From NCBI RefSeq assembly GCF_001761485.1, contig NC_090775.1, positions 1,736,001-1,800,000 of the forward strand: 64,000 nucleotides of DNA, in the 5' to 3' direction. Source of the DNA: Yarrowia lipolytica (Eukaryota > Ascomycota > Dipodascomycetes > Dipodascales). Position 1 is the stretch's first letter, and every line of letters starts with the position of its first letter. The position numbers and the translations under genes were made by a program. Shown here piece by piece: positions 1-10,145 of this stretch. The notes under the pieces are model-generated. The model searched no databases. It was not told the origin of the DNA and was given only the letters and a program-made list of their open reading frames with translations.

Positions 1-92
1 GCTTTCGAGTCTTGCCTCTCGACAAGAACTCTTGGCTGGCGTTTCGGCCAACAATTTATTCTCCCCCGGTTCCCATGCTGTGTTCCGGCACC

Positions 93-959
93 TTAGTGTC
101 CGGGAACTTCTCCTCCAATCAGCTGCTCTGCCAGGTCGTTGGCCAGCCGAGTTCGCTGCTCGTCGCTGAGATTGGAATTTCGGGCAATTTTCAGCTTATC
201 AAAGATGTTCTGAAAGTTGTCTAGGTCGTCGTTGAGCAAGCCCTTGAGCATGTCTGAGTCCGCTGGTGACAGCGACAACGACCGGGCGTCAAAGGACGAC
301 GCGTGTAACGACGGCGATGACCGGGCCATTAGTGTAGGCGACGTGAGAATAGGATCAGGCACAGGCGTCTCCTTGGCCTCATCCTGGGTCTCCCATCCGA
401 GCACCTCGATGGCTTCCTGTAGACGGTCATAACCTGTAGTCTCGCCCTGCTCCGACACCAAGTGGCTGATGTATTCAAAGCCATAGTCGAAGCAGACGGC
501 GTCGAGCTGGGCGGCGAGCTCGGGGCTGACATGGCCCTTTTGCAGGCATATCAACGACCCGTCCCAGTTGTCGTTGTCCAGCATGCCCACGAGCTGCTCG
601 AGGACCTTGAGCTGGGGTTCAAGATGGGCCGCGTCGGAGCCGTGGCGCAGCGTGAAGACGACGGCCTTGATGGAGTCTCGGACCTCCTTGGCCTCGTTGC
701 TGCAGAAGGACTCCGTCCATTCCGGCAGCGACACTAGTCCTTCGATTCGGTCTGCGGAGAGCTGGGTCGAGTCACCTTCCAACAAAAACTCGTCCACCCA
801 GACCCCGACGCGGGCCTCGTAGTACTTGTTTTTGATGTGGTACTCTTCGATAATGCCGGCGTGGGATCCTGTCACCGGCGACACGGTGCCCATGAGTTCC
901 TTGAGCATGGTCAGCTTGCCACTTCCAGGAGGGCCGACAACGAGGATCTTGTTTCGCAT
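93..959 (-). CDS. IRC6: Irc6 / p34-type adaptin-binding GTPase-like protein
   Basis: 288 residues. A P-loop (GPPGSGK, about residues 9-15) sits next to the N-terminus, followed by a small G-domain-like fold and a C-terminal helical segment rich in Asp and Leu. This architecture is that of the alpha/gamma-adaptin-binding p34 family (yeast Irc6), cytosolic factors that act with clathrin adaptor complexes in vesicle traffic. The middle (about 195-235) is Ser/Pro-rich and probably disordered. The start is the only sensible one, because the P-loop lies immediately after it. A TG microsatellite abuts the start codon, so it falls in the leader. It is divergent from SEC15, another trafficking gene, across a 1.3 kb spacer. 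Family assignment is by overall pattern, not by search. Confidence 0.8.
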   Translation of the reverse strand: MRNKILVVGPPGSGKLTMLKELMGTVSPVTGSHAGIIEEYHIKNKYYEARVGVWVDEFLLEGDSTQLSADRIEGLVSLPEWTESFCSNEAKEVRDSIKAVVFTLRHGSDAAHLEPQLKVLEQLVGMLDNDNWDGSLICLQKGHVSPELAAQLDAVCFDYGFEYISHLVSEQGETTGYDRLQEAIEVLGWETQDEAKETPVPDPILTSPTLMARSSPSLHASSFDARSLSLSPADSDMLKGLLNDDLDNFQNIFDKLKIARNSNLSDEQRTRLANDLAEQLIGGEVPGH

Positions 960-960
960 T

Positions 961-988
961 GTGTGTGTGTGTGTGTGTGTGTGTGTGG
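961..988. repeat. (TG)n microsatellite directly upstream of the IRC6 start
   Basis: About 14 uninterrupted TG dinucleotides end one base before the IRC6 initiator codon. On the IRC6 strand this is a CA tract, so the mRNA leader would be a CA repeat right up to the AUG. Tract length is likely to vary between strains. Confidence 0.95.
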
Positions 989-2300
989 CGAGCGGTATAG
1001 ACTACTGTATACTAAGTGTCGGTGAGGTGAGATGATCTGTGGATCAGTAACTGCGTATTGTCGGTAACTCGTGTCGGTAACTCGTGTCGATAACTTGTGT
1101 CGATAACTTGTGTCGATAGCTTGTTTGTGTCGATGACTCGTCTGTGGTAATAATTATTCCCGTCTGTCTATGCTGAACCAGTCGCTGCTGTCACTGGAGT
1201 TGGTGTATAATGTGGTGTGCAAGAAGTCAAGTTGGGACGCCTTGTTTGGAGCATTAATTAGAGTGTGTGAGTCAAACGAGACGCAATATCGCACTGTCTA
1301 CACAAGGCGTGTTTGATAAGAGCCAGCGATAGGACGTCTCAAGGTGGGTGGGGTACGTCATGTGATCACAACTGGCACTACTGATGCCGTACTGAGTCAC
1401 GTGAGTAGAGCAACGAAGAAGGAACCCCACCCTGAATCTCCCTTATCGCTTTGATTAGGTATATTAAGCATTCGATATTCCAAACCATCTCAAACACTCA
1501 TCAACCGTGTCTTGGTTAGGCGGACATTTTAGTCTTGCTACAGTATATACAGTAACTGCTCTATTTTATTTTTATGGCAAAAACATGGCAGTGAACATGA
1601 AGCAAAGTGACAAGAATGGGATAAAATGACCCAGAAACGAAGGAAAGATCATTATAAATGAGTTAAAGACACCGTCTACTGTCTACACCGCCTACTACAA
1701 GTACTATTGCTGGACTCATAACCTGTACAAGTTAAACCCGGCTCGTTCTGTTGTACTTGAAATTATTGACAATAATCAACATTACTTAGCCTCACTACTT
1801 GGAAAATATATACCTCTAACAAATACACTCTCCAAACTGCTTCTCCACACTTTATGGCCGAATATTGCACATCTGAAACTTCTCAACCCACTCCCCCTTC
1901 CCTTAATGATTCCATCCAAAACTACCACCAAAGGAGATAATGACGCAGAAAAAACGGGAATCATGTCACGTGACCACCTCAATCCGATTCGTGCACTCTC
2001 TGCTCCGTATTTCTACCCAAAACATCCTGAAAAATACCACCCTCTTCCTCCCGGACACTTCCCTCACAACTTAAAACTCACGACACACATGCACGCAAGA
2101 CGTAACCTGGCAGACAAGTTCACCGACATTGCATCTCCACAACACACCTGGACGGTCGCTAAACCCGCACAATTAGGCCGCAAAACGAGAATCCTGCGCC
2201 GTCGACGTCTACCCCGACATCACGTGACCATCCGCCACTCACAGAGGAATTGACTCAAACGCCTTATCTCCGAAATTGAGCCCCGTTAAAACACCTCACA
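989..2300. other. Divergent IRC6/SEC15 spacer
   Basis: A 1.3 kb spacer carrying both promoters. It holds a degenerate 13-bp tandem array (1059-1143), two CACGTGA-type E-box-like sites near 1396 and 1968, and a CTACAAGTAC palindrome half near 1695. Open frames inside it (for example 1906-2253) have no protein-like composition and no recognised homologue. No RNA gene was seen. Confidence 0.6.
1059..1143. repeat. 13-bp tandem repeat array
   Basis: About six head-to-tail copies of a TGTCGGTAACTCG-like unit. The first two copies are identical, the next two carry a shared variant (TGTCGATAACTTG), and the last ones drift and gain spacer bases. The order of variants suggests stepwise local duplication. 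Confidence 0.85.
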
Positions 2301-5300
2301 ATGTCCAACCCCTACAAGGCTGCGGCCGCGGCTCAAAACGACGCCTACGGGGCCAAGGCGGCCTCGGCCGATCCCTACGCCTCCGACCCCTACGCCTCCG
2401 ACCCCTATGCCCAAGATCCGTACGCTTCGGAGCCTGCTACAGACCCCTACGCAAACAAGTCAGCGCCGGACCCTTATGCCAACAACAACGCCGCGGTAGC
2501 TGATCCATACTCCGCTCCGGCAGATCCTTACGGCAACTCTGCACCCGTATCGGACCCTTACGCTCAGGCAGCCGCTAACCAGGCCAAATCGTCCCACAGT
2601 GACCCTTACGCCTCTGCCGGAGGCGGTCCTCGAACACTCCAACAAGCCCCCACAATCACGTCCAAACCACCACCACAAGCACAAAAACCGCCCATGATGC
2701 GCTCAAACACAACTGTGCCGCGATCACCCAACGTCACCGCAGCTGACTTCCGGCCCCGAGGGTCTCCGCAGAGTGCCACCACCCCCTCTCACGGCCGATC
2801 GCTGTCAGGAGACATTATGGGAGCCAGCACTGCACCTCTCAACGTCAACAAGGCACCGGCTATTCCGTCGCCAAAGGCCTCGCGTCCCCCCCCGGCCACC
2901 ACGCCCAGCAGATCGTCTACCATTACTTCGGGCACCCGGTCTGCTGCCACCACTCCGGGTAGAAGTGCCACCATGAAGATCCCCAATGTCTCCACACCCC
3001 CAGCTGTGCCTTCGCTCACCACAAAGCCACTGACGGTCACTAAGACAAAACCCAAAGCCAAGGAGGAGCCCCAGGAACCGCCCCAGGACATGTCCCTGCA
3101 CTTGCAGCAGCTCATGCTATCCACAGACAATGTGCAGAACAATTCCTTCTCCGAGGACTTTCTGGAGCAGCTAGTGCCGATTGTCAAGGATGCCATCAAG
3201 ACCAAACGGACTGGAGAGCTGTTGGACCGTCTAGACGGCATCACACGTCTGCAGGACCGCAAGCTGGAGCAGCTGTGTGAGGGAGGACAGGGAGACTACT
3301 TGGTGAGCATGCCCAAACTGTCGCAGATCCGATCCGGAGCCGATCGGCAGCGGGGAGCTCTGCAGGACCTCAATTTCCGTTTGCAGCAATCAGGAGGACA
3401 ACTGGTGACACGAAAGAAGCGGCTTCTGGAGGCTCGAACAGTGCGTGAAAACCTCGACACTGCCATCGAGACCGTCGAGTCGTGTCTACAGGTTCTGGAG
3501 CTCACCAACAAGACTCACGATCTGATCAAGGCCAAGAAGCACTTTGCAGCCCTCAAATCTTTGGACGACTTGCAAAACGTGCATCTCAAGGAAGTTTCTG
3601 ATTACGGATTTGCACGAATGATCAACGACTCGGTGCCACAGCTGACGAGCCTGGTGCAGGAGGATGTTGTCAACGACACCTTCAAGTGGCTTTCGTCTTT
3701 GCGATCCGTTTACCCTGCCATTGGTCAGGCAGCCTTCCAGGAGACGGAGCGTCTACGCCAGGAGTGGCGGGACGAGGTACACAGGAACCCTGAGCTGGCT
3801 CGCTACAAGTTTAACAGCCCGATCGAGCTCTCCTACCGATCATCCTCTTTCGATCCCATCGACAACCATTCTGTTCTTGTCGAGCTGGACCCTCTATACG
3901 AGTGTCTGCATATCCACCACACTCTGCGGAAGACGGACGTGTTTATCAAAAAATTTGATGAGTTCCGACGCTCCCACGTGCAAAACATTGTGCCTACGGT
4001 CGCCAGCATGTCCTCTGCGTCGGAAGACGGAGTTGCCGAGATTTTGCAGAATCTGGCAGGTTTTTGTATCCTCGACAGAACGATTTCGTCGCGAACCACC
4101 AAGGGTTTCCGTCCTCAATCCGATGTCGACGACCTGTGGATTTCTCTGTCGCAAAAGCTTATGGGCACTCTTGGCCACGAACTAGCTTCTGTCCAGGACC
4201 AAGCAGTGCTCGTCAATCTCAAGGCCCAGCTGGGTTTGTTTGTGCAGACCATGGAACAATACCGATTCGACACGGTCAATGTGGGCGACTTTCTGCTTCT
4301 GTCGTTCCGAAAGTTCTCCCAGTTTCTCATTTCTGGCTTTGACAAGGACTTCAACACCGGAATCATGGAGGACGACACCAACAAGATCACCATTCACGAC
4401 GCTGATCGGTATGAGAAGATCACTCGAGCGTGCTGGTGGACTCCAGCGGATGACGAGGCAGCTGGAGGCAAACCCGGAGCTGCTACAGACGGCGTGTTCC
4501 CCAAGACCCTTCCCTTCTCGCCCATCTTGCCCCTTTGTTGTGCCAAGATTACGCATCTGATTCACCAGCACTATGCATTTCTGGACGAGTTCAATGTGTC
4601 TGAAGTTACCCAGACGGAGGACTACGTGCAGCAGGCCATGGATAGTCTGCTGAATGACATTATCTGCGACACGCTGCTGCATCGGCTTATGACCACGACC
4701 CGAGAGCAGATTGTGCAGATTCTGATCGACCTGCAGCAGTTTGAGCGGGTTATTCCGTTCATTGCCCAGAGCATTGTGGACGGTCGTCCGTCGCAACGAA
4801 AGTCGAAGATTACACTCAAGGCCCAGAAGAAGTTCCAGCAGGCGTCCGCCAAGGCCGAGTCACGAATATTCGAGCACGTGACCCAGACGGTGGACAACTT
4901 CATGGAGCTCGAGGACTACGATTGGTCGACCACAGTTTCGTCCGATGAACCTTCCTCATATCTGGACGAAATGGTCAACTTCCTTACGATCTTTTTCAAC
5001 TCCACGCTCGCCGACCTACCCTTTGCCATCAAGAACTACGTCTACTTTGGCGCGTTTGACCATTTGGCTTCTTCGTTGTTGCAGATTCTGTTGAATGCGC
5101 CCCGGGGCCTCATCACCACCGAGGCCGTGCACAACTACAACGTGGACATTCAATACATGGAGCAGTTTGTGACGACGCTGCATTTGGACGGAGGCAACGC
5201 GTCGCTGTCGACCACCTTCATCGAGATCCGACAATGTCTGGATCTGCTCATGACCAACGAGCTGTCCAAGGAGTACAATAACCCGCAGATCCGAATGCGA

Positions 5301-5462
5301 CGGTACGACCGAATCAAGCCTGAGGTCGCGCAGCAGCTCATGGATATGTCGCAGACCATGAAGCAACCCCAGAGCCCCCAGATTGGAGGCGGTACACAGC
5401 AGAAGCCGACTTCGCGGTTTATGCGAATGTACAGGAATGCGTCTGGTGCACATGAGCCTTGA
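2301..5462 (+). CDS. SEC15: Exocyst complex subunit Sec15
   Basis: 1053 residues. From about residue 265 to the end it reads as Sec15: an N-terminal coiled-coil with the family-typical VSMPKLSQIR stretch, then the long helical-rod CATCHR body. Sec15 is the exocyst subunit that binds the Rab GTPase Sec4 on secretory vesicles and tethers them to the plasma membrane at bud sites. The first ~260 residues are an added low-complexity tail: ten DPYA/DPYS/DPYG motifs within about residues 24-103, then Pro/Ser/Thr-rich sequence. S. cerevisiae Sec15 is about 910 residues, so the extra length is this tail. The reading frame is continuous through the tail with no intron signals, and the start has a good AATG context. 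It converges on MRP4. Confidence 0.9.
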   Translation: MSNPYKAAAAAQNDAYGAKAASADPYASDPYASDPYAQDPYASEPATDPYANKSAPDPYANNNAAVADPYSAPADPYGNSAPVSDPYAQAAANQAKSSHSDPYASAGGGPRTLQQAPTITSKPPPQAQKPPMMRSNTTVPRSPNVTAADFRPRGSPQSATTPSHGRSLSGDIMGASTAPLNVNKAPAIPSPKASRPPPATTPSRSSTITSGTRSAATTPGRSATMKIPNVSTPPAVPSLTTKPLTVTKTKPKAKEEPQEPPQDMSLHLQQLMLSTDNVQNNSFSEDFLEQLVPIVKDAIKTKRTGELLDRLDGITRLQDRKLEQLCEGGQGDYLVSMPKLSQIRSGADRQRGALQDLNFRLQQSGGQLVTRKKRLLEARTVRENLDTAIETVESCLQVLELTNKTHDLIKAKKHFAALKSLDDLQNVHLKEVSDYGFARMINDSVPQLTSLVQEDVVNDTFKWLSSLRSVYPAIGQAAFQETERLRQEWRDEVHRNPELARYKFNSPIELSYRSSSFDPIDNHSVLVELDPLYECLHIHHTLRKTDVFIKKFDEFRRSHVQNIVPTVASMSSASEDGVAEILQNLAGFCILDRTISSRTTKGFRPQSDVDDLWISLSQKLMGTLGHELASVQDQAVLVNLKAQLGLFVQTMEQYRFDTVNVGDFLLLSFRKFSQFLISGFDKDFNTGIMEDDTNKITIHDADRYEKITRACWWTPADDEAAGGKPGAATDGVFPKTLPFSPILPLCCAKITHLIHQHYAFLDEFNVSEVTQTEDYVQQAMDSLLNDIICDTLLHRLMTTTREQIVQILIDLQQFERVIPFIAQSIVDGRPSQRKSKITLKAQKKFQQASAKAESRIFEHVTQTVDNFMELEDYDWSTTVSSDEPSSYLDEMVNFLTIFFNSTLADLPFAIKNYVYFGAFDHLASSLLQILLNAPRGLITTEAVHNYNVDIQYMEQFVTTLHLDGGNASLSTTFIEIRQCLDLLMTNELSKEYNNPQIRMRRYDRIKPEVAQQLMDMSQTMKQPQSPQIGGGTQQKPTSRFMRMYRNASGAHEP

Positions 5463-5827
5463 GCATAGCAAGATGACAGCTTATGTACTACTGAACAAGA
5501 CCACGATATATAGATTAACATGTATGATATGATTGAACATCTACTTCAGTGCAGTCAACAGCGTTGTTTTCATTCCACCCCACCACATTATCGTACTACC
5601 TACTCGCACCATACTCAGACATTACAAGTATGTATTGTATCGTAGAACGGTTCCAAAGTCTTCATATTTCGATTCTCTATAGAAGAGCTCAGTACATGCA
5701 CAGTCTCAATTTTGTTCTCACTACTAGTCATATATCTCGATCTGCTCGAGGGTCACAGTGTCATTCTGTTATTCAATACACTGGCATTCTCGCGAATACC
5801 TCTCATTCATGGTCTCCTATATGTACA
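5463..5827. other. Convergent SEC15/MRP4 spacer
   Basis: Contains the 3' ends of both genes in AT-rich sequence with TATATA stretches suitable for 3'-end formation. The long plus-strand open frame that crosses here lies antisense to MRP4 and is treated as a shadow. Confidence 0.6.
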
Positions 5828-7111
5828 TTACTCCTTGTGGGCCTCTCCGGAGGAGAAAGGGTCCTCGGTCACGTCATTTTCATCGGCAGCCTGCACAAGA
5901 TTCTTCTTCATGTGCAGAAGCTCGGCGTTTCGTCGCTGCTGCTCCTCGAACCGTCGCAGCTTGTGTCCCTTCTCGGCTGCTCGAGCCAGCACTCCAGTGA
6001 TCAGATCCGTGGTTCGGAGAGAGTCATCGTTGGCGGCAATGGGGTACGACAGCTTGGAAGGGTTAAAGTTGGTGTCGGCCACTCCGACAGTGGGGATGCA
6101 GGACTTGAGACACTCTCGGATCAGAGCGGGGTTCTCGTCGGGGTTGAGGATGATAACCAGATCAGGTCGCATGTTAGGGCCCGAGATCTCTGCGTCAAAC
6201 TCTCGGCCAGTGTGCTGGTTGATGTCGGCAAAGCTGGTTCCAGACTCGCCGTCCACCACCTCGTATCGTTTCCAGTTGGCGGCAATGTTGGAAAAGTTGG
6301 TGATGGCTCCAGGAATCCACTTGGAGTGCACGTAGGAAGCGCCGCATCGTCGCGACATGGCCTCGAGCGCCAGCTTCTGGCCGTCACGGGTGCCGACAAA
6401 CAGAATCAGACCGTTCTGCTTGGCAACAGCCTCGGTGATTCGAGCAGCTCGTCGCAGCTGGGTGACGGTCTGCTCAAGATCAATGATGGAAATGCCGTCT
6501 CGAACGCCGTAGATGAAAGGCTGGTTGTTGACGTGACCGAGCTCGACGGCATGGCCCAGATGAGCGCCGGCAGCCAGAAGACTGGTCACGGTGGCCTCGG
6601 TGCCACTCTTGGGATGCTTGATGATATGGAGAGGATCGTAGACGCCCTTGACCTCGGCTCCCAACTTGCTGAGCATATCGTGTCGGTGCTGTCGTCGCAG
6701 AAACAGCTCCTGCTTGGTGTACTCCTCATCTCGGGCGGTTCGCTTGAGCAACGGGAAAATGGCAGCAATCTTACTCTGGTCATTACCCACTCGGATGTTC
6801 TTACTGTCGATTCGGCCCATCAGGGAAGACAGATCGGCCTGGGGGTCCCCGCCGGCAGCGGCGTTTTTGGTGCCTCTTGCCTGTCGTGCAATCTCCTTGA
6901 CCTGCTCCAGCTTCTCACCGGCCTTGAGAGCCTTCTGGAACTCCTGGAACTTGGTGGACAGCTCCTGCTCCAGCTCGGGAGACAGAGGGACATCGGCAAA
7001 AGTCTCGGCGGGGGTGACCCGCAACGCTCGCAGGTAGTCGTAGGACTGGGTCTTGGAGCCGACCTTGGCGAACGGCGACTTGGTCGAGTACCGTCGGATA
7101 GATCTCAGCAT
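5828..7111 (-). CDS. MRP4: Mitochondrial small-subunit ribosomal protein uS2m
   Basis: 427 residues. The N-terminus (MLRSIRRYSTKSP) is a basic, Ser-rich mitochondrial presequence. The uS2 fold occupies roughly residues 165-400, with the family landmarks GAHLGH, an IIDLEQT stretch, FVGTRDGQ, a WIPGAITNF segment and a PDLVIILNP strand. It is a structural component of the mitochondrial 37S subunit. The ~150 residues between presequence and uS2 domain form a charged helical extension, as is usual for fungal mitoribosomal proteins. About 210 bp upstream of the start lies a long poly(dA:dT) tract that may keep the promoter nucleosome-free. The initiator is the first Met before the presequence. Confidence 0.92.
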   Translation of the reverse strand: MLRSIRRYSTKSPFAKVGSKTQSYDYLRALRVTPAETFADVPLSPELEQELSTKFQEFQKALKAGEKLEQVKEIARQARGTKNAAAGGDPQADLSSLMGRIDSKNIRVGNDQSKIAAIFPLLKRTARDEEYTKQELFLRRQHRHDMLSKLGAEVKGVYDPLHIIKHPKSGTEATVTSLLAAGAHLGHAVELGHVNNQPFIYGVRDGISIIDLEQTVTQLRRAARITEAVAKQNGLILFVGTRDGQKLALEAMSRRCGASYVHSKWIPGAITNFSNIAANWKRYEVVDGESGTSFADINQHTGREFDAEISGPNMRPDLVIILNPDENPALIRECLKSCIPTVGVADTNFNPSKLSYPIAANDDSLRTTDLITGVLARAAEKGHKLRRFEEQQRRNAELLHMKKNLVQAADENDVTEDPFSSGEAHKE

Positions 7112-7320
7112 GTTCGGTGGTACCCTGTTGTTTGTGCTGGTGCTGGAAAATTGGAAATTTCACCTTGCACAAAGGTAGGGTAACATTGGGAGGTGAATCA
7201 GCGACAGAGGGCTCTTGGATGTGGGGTGTGTTGAGTGCGATATTGAGGGAAAGATAACGGGGCTTTTGAAGGAAATGGAACGAACCGGTTACGTGATAGA
7301 CGATGGAGGTGACCACTTGG

Positions 7321-7353
7321 TTTTTTTTTTTTTTTTTTTTTTTGGTTTTTTTT
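7321..7353 (-). promoter_or_regulatory. Poly(dA:dT) tract upstream of MRP4
   Basis: Twenty-three consecutive T, then GG, then seven or more T on the plus strand (poly-A on the MRP4 strand), about 210 bp upstream of the MRP4 start. In yeasts such tracts exclude nucleosomes at promoters. That role is inferred here from position only. Confidence 0.55.
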
Positions 7354-10145
7354 GATTCAAGTTGGACTGTGTTGTGTTGATATCAGGACTATTGAGAGAT
7401 TCTGTATCTGCAGAATGCTGATTATGTAAGTGAGGAAGTGACCAAGTGAGAAATGAGGAAGAGAGTGATCTCAATACTGATGAGACCTTGGAGAAAAAGG
7501 GAAAAGACGTTAATCAAGTGTTGTTTCATGGGTATTGTAACTACTGATCTCGTTCTTTTGGTGATTCTCGTGGAGACCACCGTGGTAGTGACCCTCTTGC
7601 CGATCTCAATACCAATGGATGAGAGAAAACTCGTATCTAGATGGGTTTCGACAGATACTGTTGTTCAATTAGATAGGAAATGCTTGTATATTCATCTGGT
7701 TTATGAAAAACGGCTGATTGAGTGTCAATCCCGTGGTAATCAGATGTTACTGACTACATTGTTGATTCCTGCTCTACTGCTTGCCTGTAGTCTGCGATTT
7801 CACTCCAACTAAAACCTAAGTATATACAAACACTGGAATATGGCGTTGACTGCGACTACTTGACAGTATGTAAGGGAATGTGGAAATGATGTTACATTAT
7901 TCGAGTAATAATGGCTTAATTGATGATTTGAGGGTCTTCACACTTCAGAAATAGTCCAATGATCCCAAATTTGAGACTCCAGACCACTTACGGCCTTAAC
8001 TAAAGTCTAGTTAATTCCACGAGTGCAACATATCCCAGACATATACTGGGTCAGAAGCCGCCAAAGTGCGTTATTTGGATACCAGAATGATCGCAATGGT
8101 CCAAATAACACGCTGGTGTGGTTATAAATGCTCCCTTAGGGACTACAACTGGAGTTGTGATCACTTCCCTTATTCTGCCAGGCCGGGTAACCCCAAAATT
8201 TCACTTGAGAAAACAGACTGTTTTCAGACATGTTTATATGTACTGTATTTACGACTGTATACGACTTCTACCTACTACAACTCACAATACGGGGAGGTGC
8301 TCAACGGCCTAATGTATTATCCCAAGAGGTGCGGTTCTTTCACCTACTCCCCTTGATTAATTAACAGCATAGGTTCGGTCAGCCTACATCCTCCTGAGGA
8401 GGTTCAACTGCCTACGTCCTATTCACATTTTCCGACATGCAACATGTGTACAGCACTCTGGATGGCTGTCCGTCCGAGTTGATTGACTCAGGCTTGGATC
8501 TGGCTTTCACTGCTCTTTGGACTTACTAGCTCTGTTCTGTGGTACTGGCTCTGGCTCTGCTCTGGCTGGAGGGACGGGCGTTTGGCATTATTGCCGTGTA
8601 GGACTCATTGGCTCACTCAGACTGTTGCATTGCTCTTGACCGTGGAGGTGTCTTACGATCTTTGCTCTAGTGCGTCTCGGCTGGCTTCTCAGCGGCTTGT
8701 CGGCATTCGCACTGGTAGCTCTGGCATCTCAGCTTCAGTTCTACTACAAGTAGGCGGCGTGGGAGTGTCTCAGAAAGGGGTTTCACCCACGAGTTTCCCA
8801 CGGTCGGATGGCTCTGGCGACTTGCTCATGTGGGCTACACAAGGCACGGAGGAGGAGCCTGGGCATTTCGTCCGGCTCAAAACACTCGCTCTTGGCGCAT
8901 GGCGTTTCAGCTCATGGCAGTTAGTCTCAACAATAGCTGTGCGGGTCTTACAACACTTGGCCAGGCGGCTTACTTGAAGGCTCTTGCGTATTTCAACGCG
9001 TCATTGCTCAACAGAAGTTGGCTCTTGAACATGTGGTTCACAAGTAGGGACACGTTCCCTTGGGAGTCTCGTGTTACTCAGCTGGCTCCTGGGTTCATGT
9101 ATTGTCGAAGTGAAAAAAAGAGTTTGGAGCGCAGACGACTAAAAAATACAGTGCATGATAGACGCACTAATGTCGAGACAAAAAAAAGCAAAAAAAAGCA
9201 AAAAAAAGAAAAAAAAGAGAAAAAAAAAGGGACACACCCGGAACGTGGAATTTTGTGAGAAACTTGGCGGGAAAAAATGCACATGAACTCATAATGACAA
9301 TGTAAATTGATTCCACAAACTTCTCCCCATCCGAAACACGCAAATAGTGCTGTATATGTCACATCAACATTCGCATTGACAGTCTCCAAAATGTTAAAAA
9401 TTTCAAGCTCAAATGTTATTCATCGAGATATATTAGTCGGACATTCTACAAGTAGCGCTCCTGAGAGGAGGGGGAGTTACAGATGCTTGTAGATCAGTGG
9501 CAAGTAGAATGACGGCGAAAGAGACAGACGCCGGCCCTGTTACCCTTTTACCCAATATCAAGTACCAGGGCGTTTTTTCTTGGTAGGTCTCTCATCTACT
9601 CCTTACCGTACTTGAAGATGCGGGTTAAAAGGCTGGTTGCATGTCCTAATGAGGAATGCAAAGTGATGTTGGTGGCGATATATTGCTGAATATTGTTCCT
9701 AGGAGACAGAAGACCAATATTATGTCACAATTAGCCGCGCTGTACTCTCGGGCACCGTCAGTGAGGCCCTGTCTTACGCCATTGATTCAGTTTGAGTTGA
9801 TAGACTGAAGGAAGTAGAGCTGCCACGGTACTGTATCAGTATGTACAATGTGAGGTTGGATTGAAGACAGATGCGAAGTTGGATTGAAGACAGATGCCTC
9901 GTGTTCTAGTAGACTACTACAAGTAGATAGCTTCGACGGTTTCAGTTTTGTTCGCGCTGCGACGTCACCATCACCGTAACAAGTCCTACAAGAGCTGCTC
10001 AGTATCTACAGACAGTATATCTGACTTTCAACAGCATTATTGCTAGCCAATAATCTCTCTATTCTTCTGCCTCTGTTCAACATTAAATATAATAGACTAA
10101 TTAGTTATAAATACTCAAGAAAGGAAAGTGGCAGGCTCAACTCCA
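7354..10145. other. Gene-poor 2.8 kb spacer
   Basis: The largest stretch without a recognisable gene. Both flanking genes are on the minus strand. From about 8360 to 9130 the sequence is visibly richer in G and C and pyrimidine-rich on the plus strand, with two overlapping open frames (8483-8977 and 8717-9258) that match no family I know. An A-rich tract follows at 9179-9230. CTACAAGTAG palindromes occur at 8744, 9446 and 9917. I looked for GTGAGT/CTAAC-AG intron pairs on both strands and found none that build a gene. No tRNA or snRNA landmark was seen. Confidence 0.5.
9179..9230 (+). repeat. A-rich tract with AAAAAAGC-type units
   Basis: Runs of seven or eight A interrupted by GC, GAG or GG. 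It lies just after the GC-richer island and could be a simple repeat or the remains of a 3' poly-A tail. Confidence 0.8.

Noticed and set aside
5549-7183. 544-codon plus-strand open frame opposite MRP4
   Set aside because: It is antisense to a well-supported uS2m gene. The CGA/GAG/CTG codon bias removes stops from the reverse frame, so long shadows are expected.
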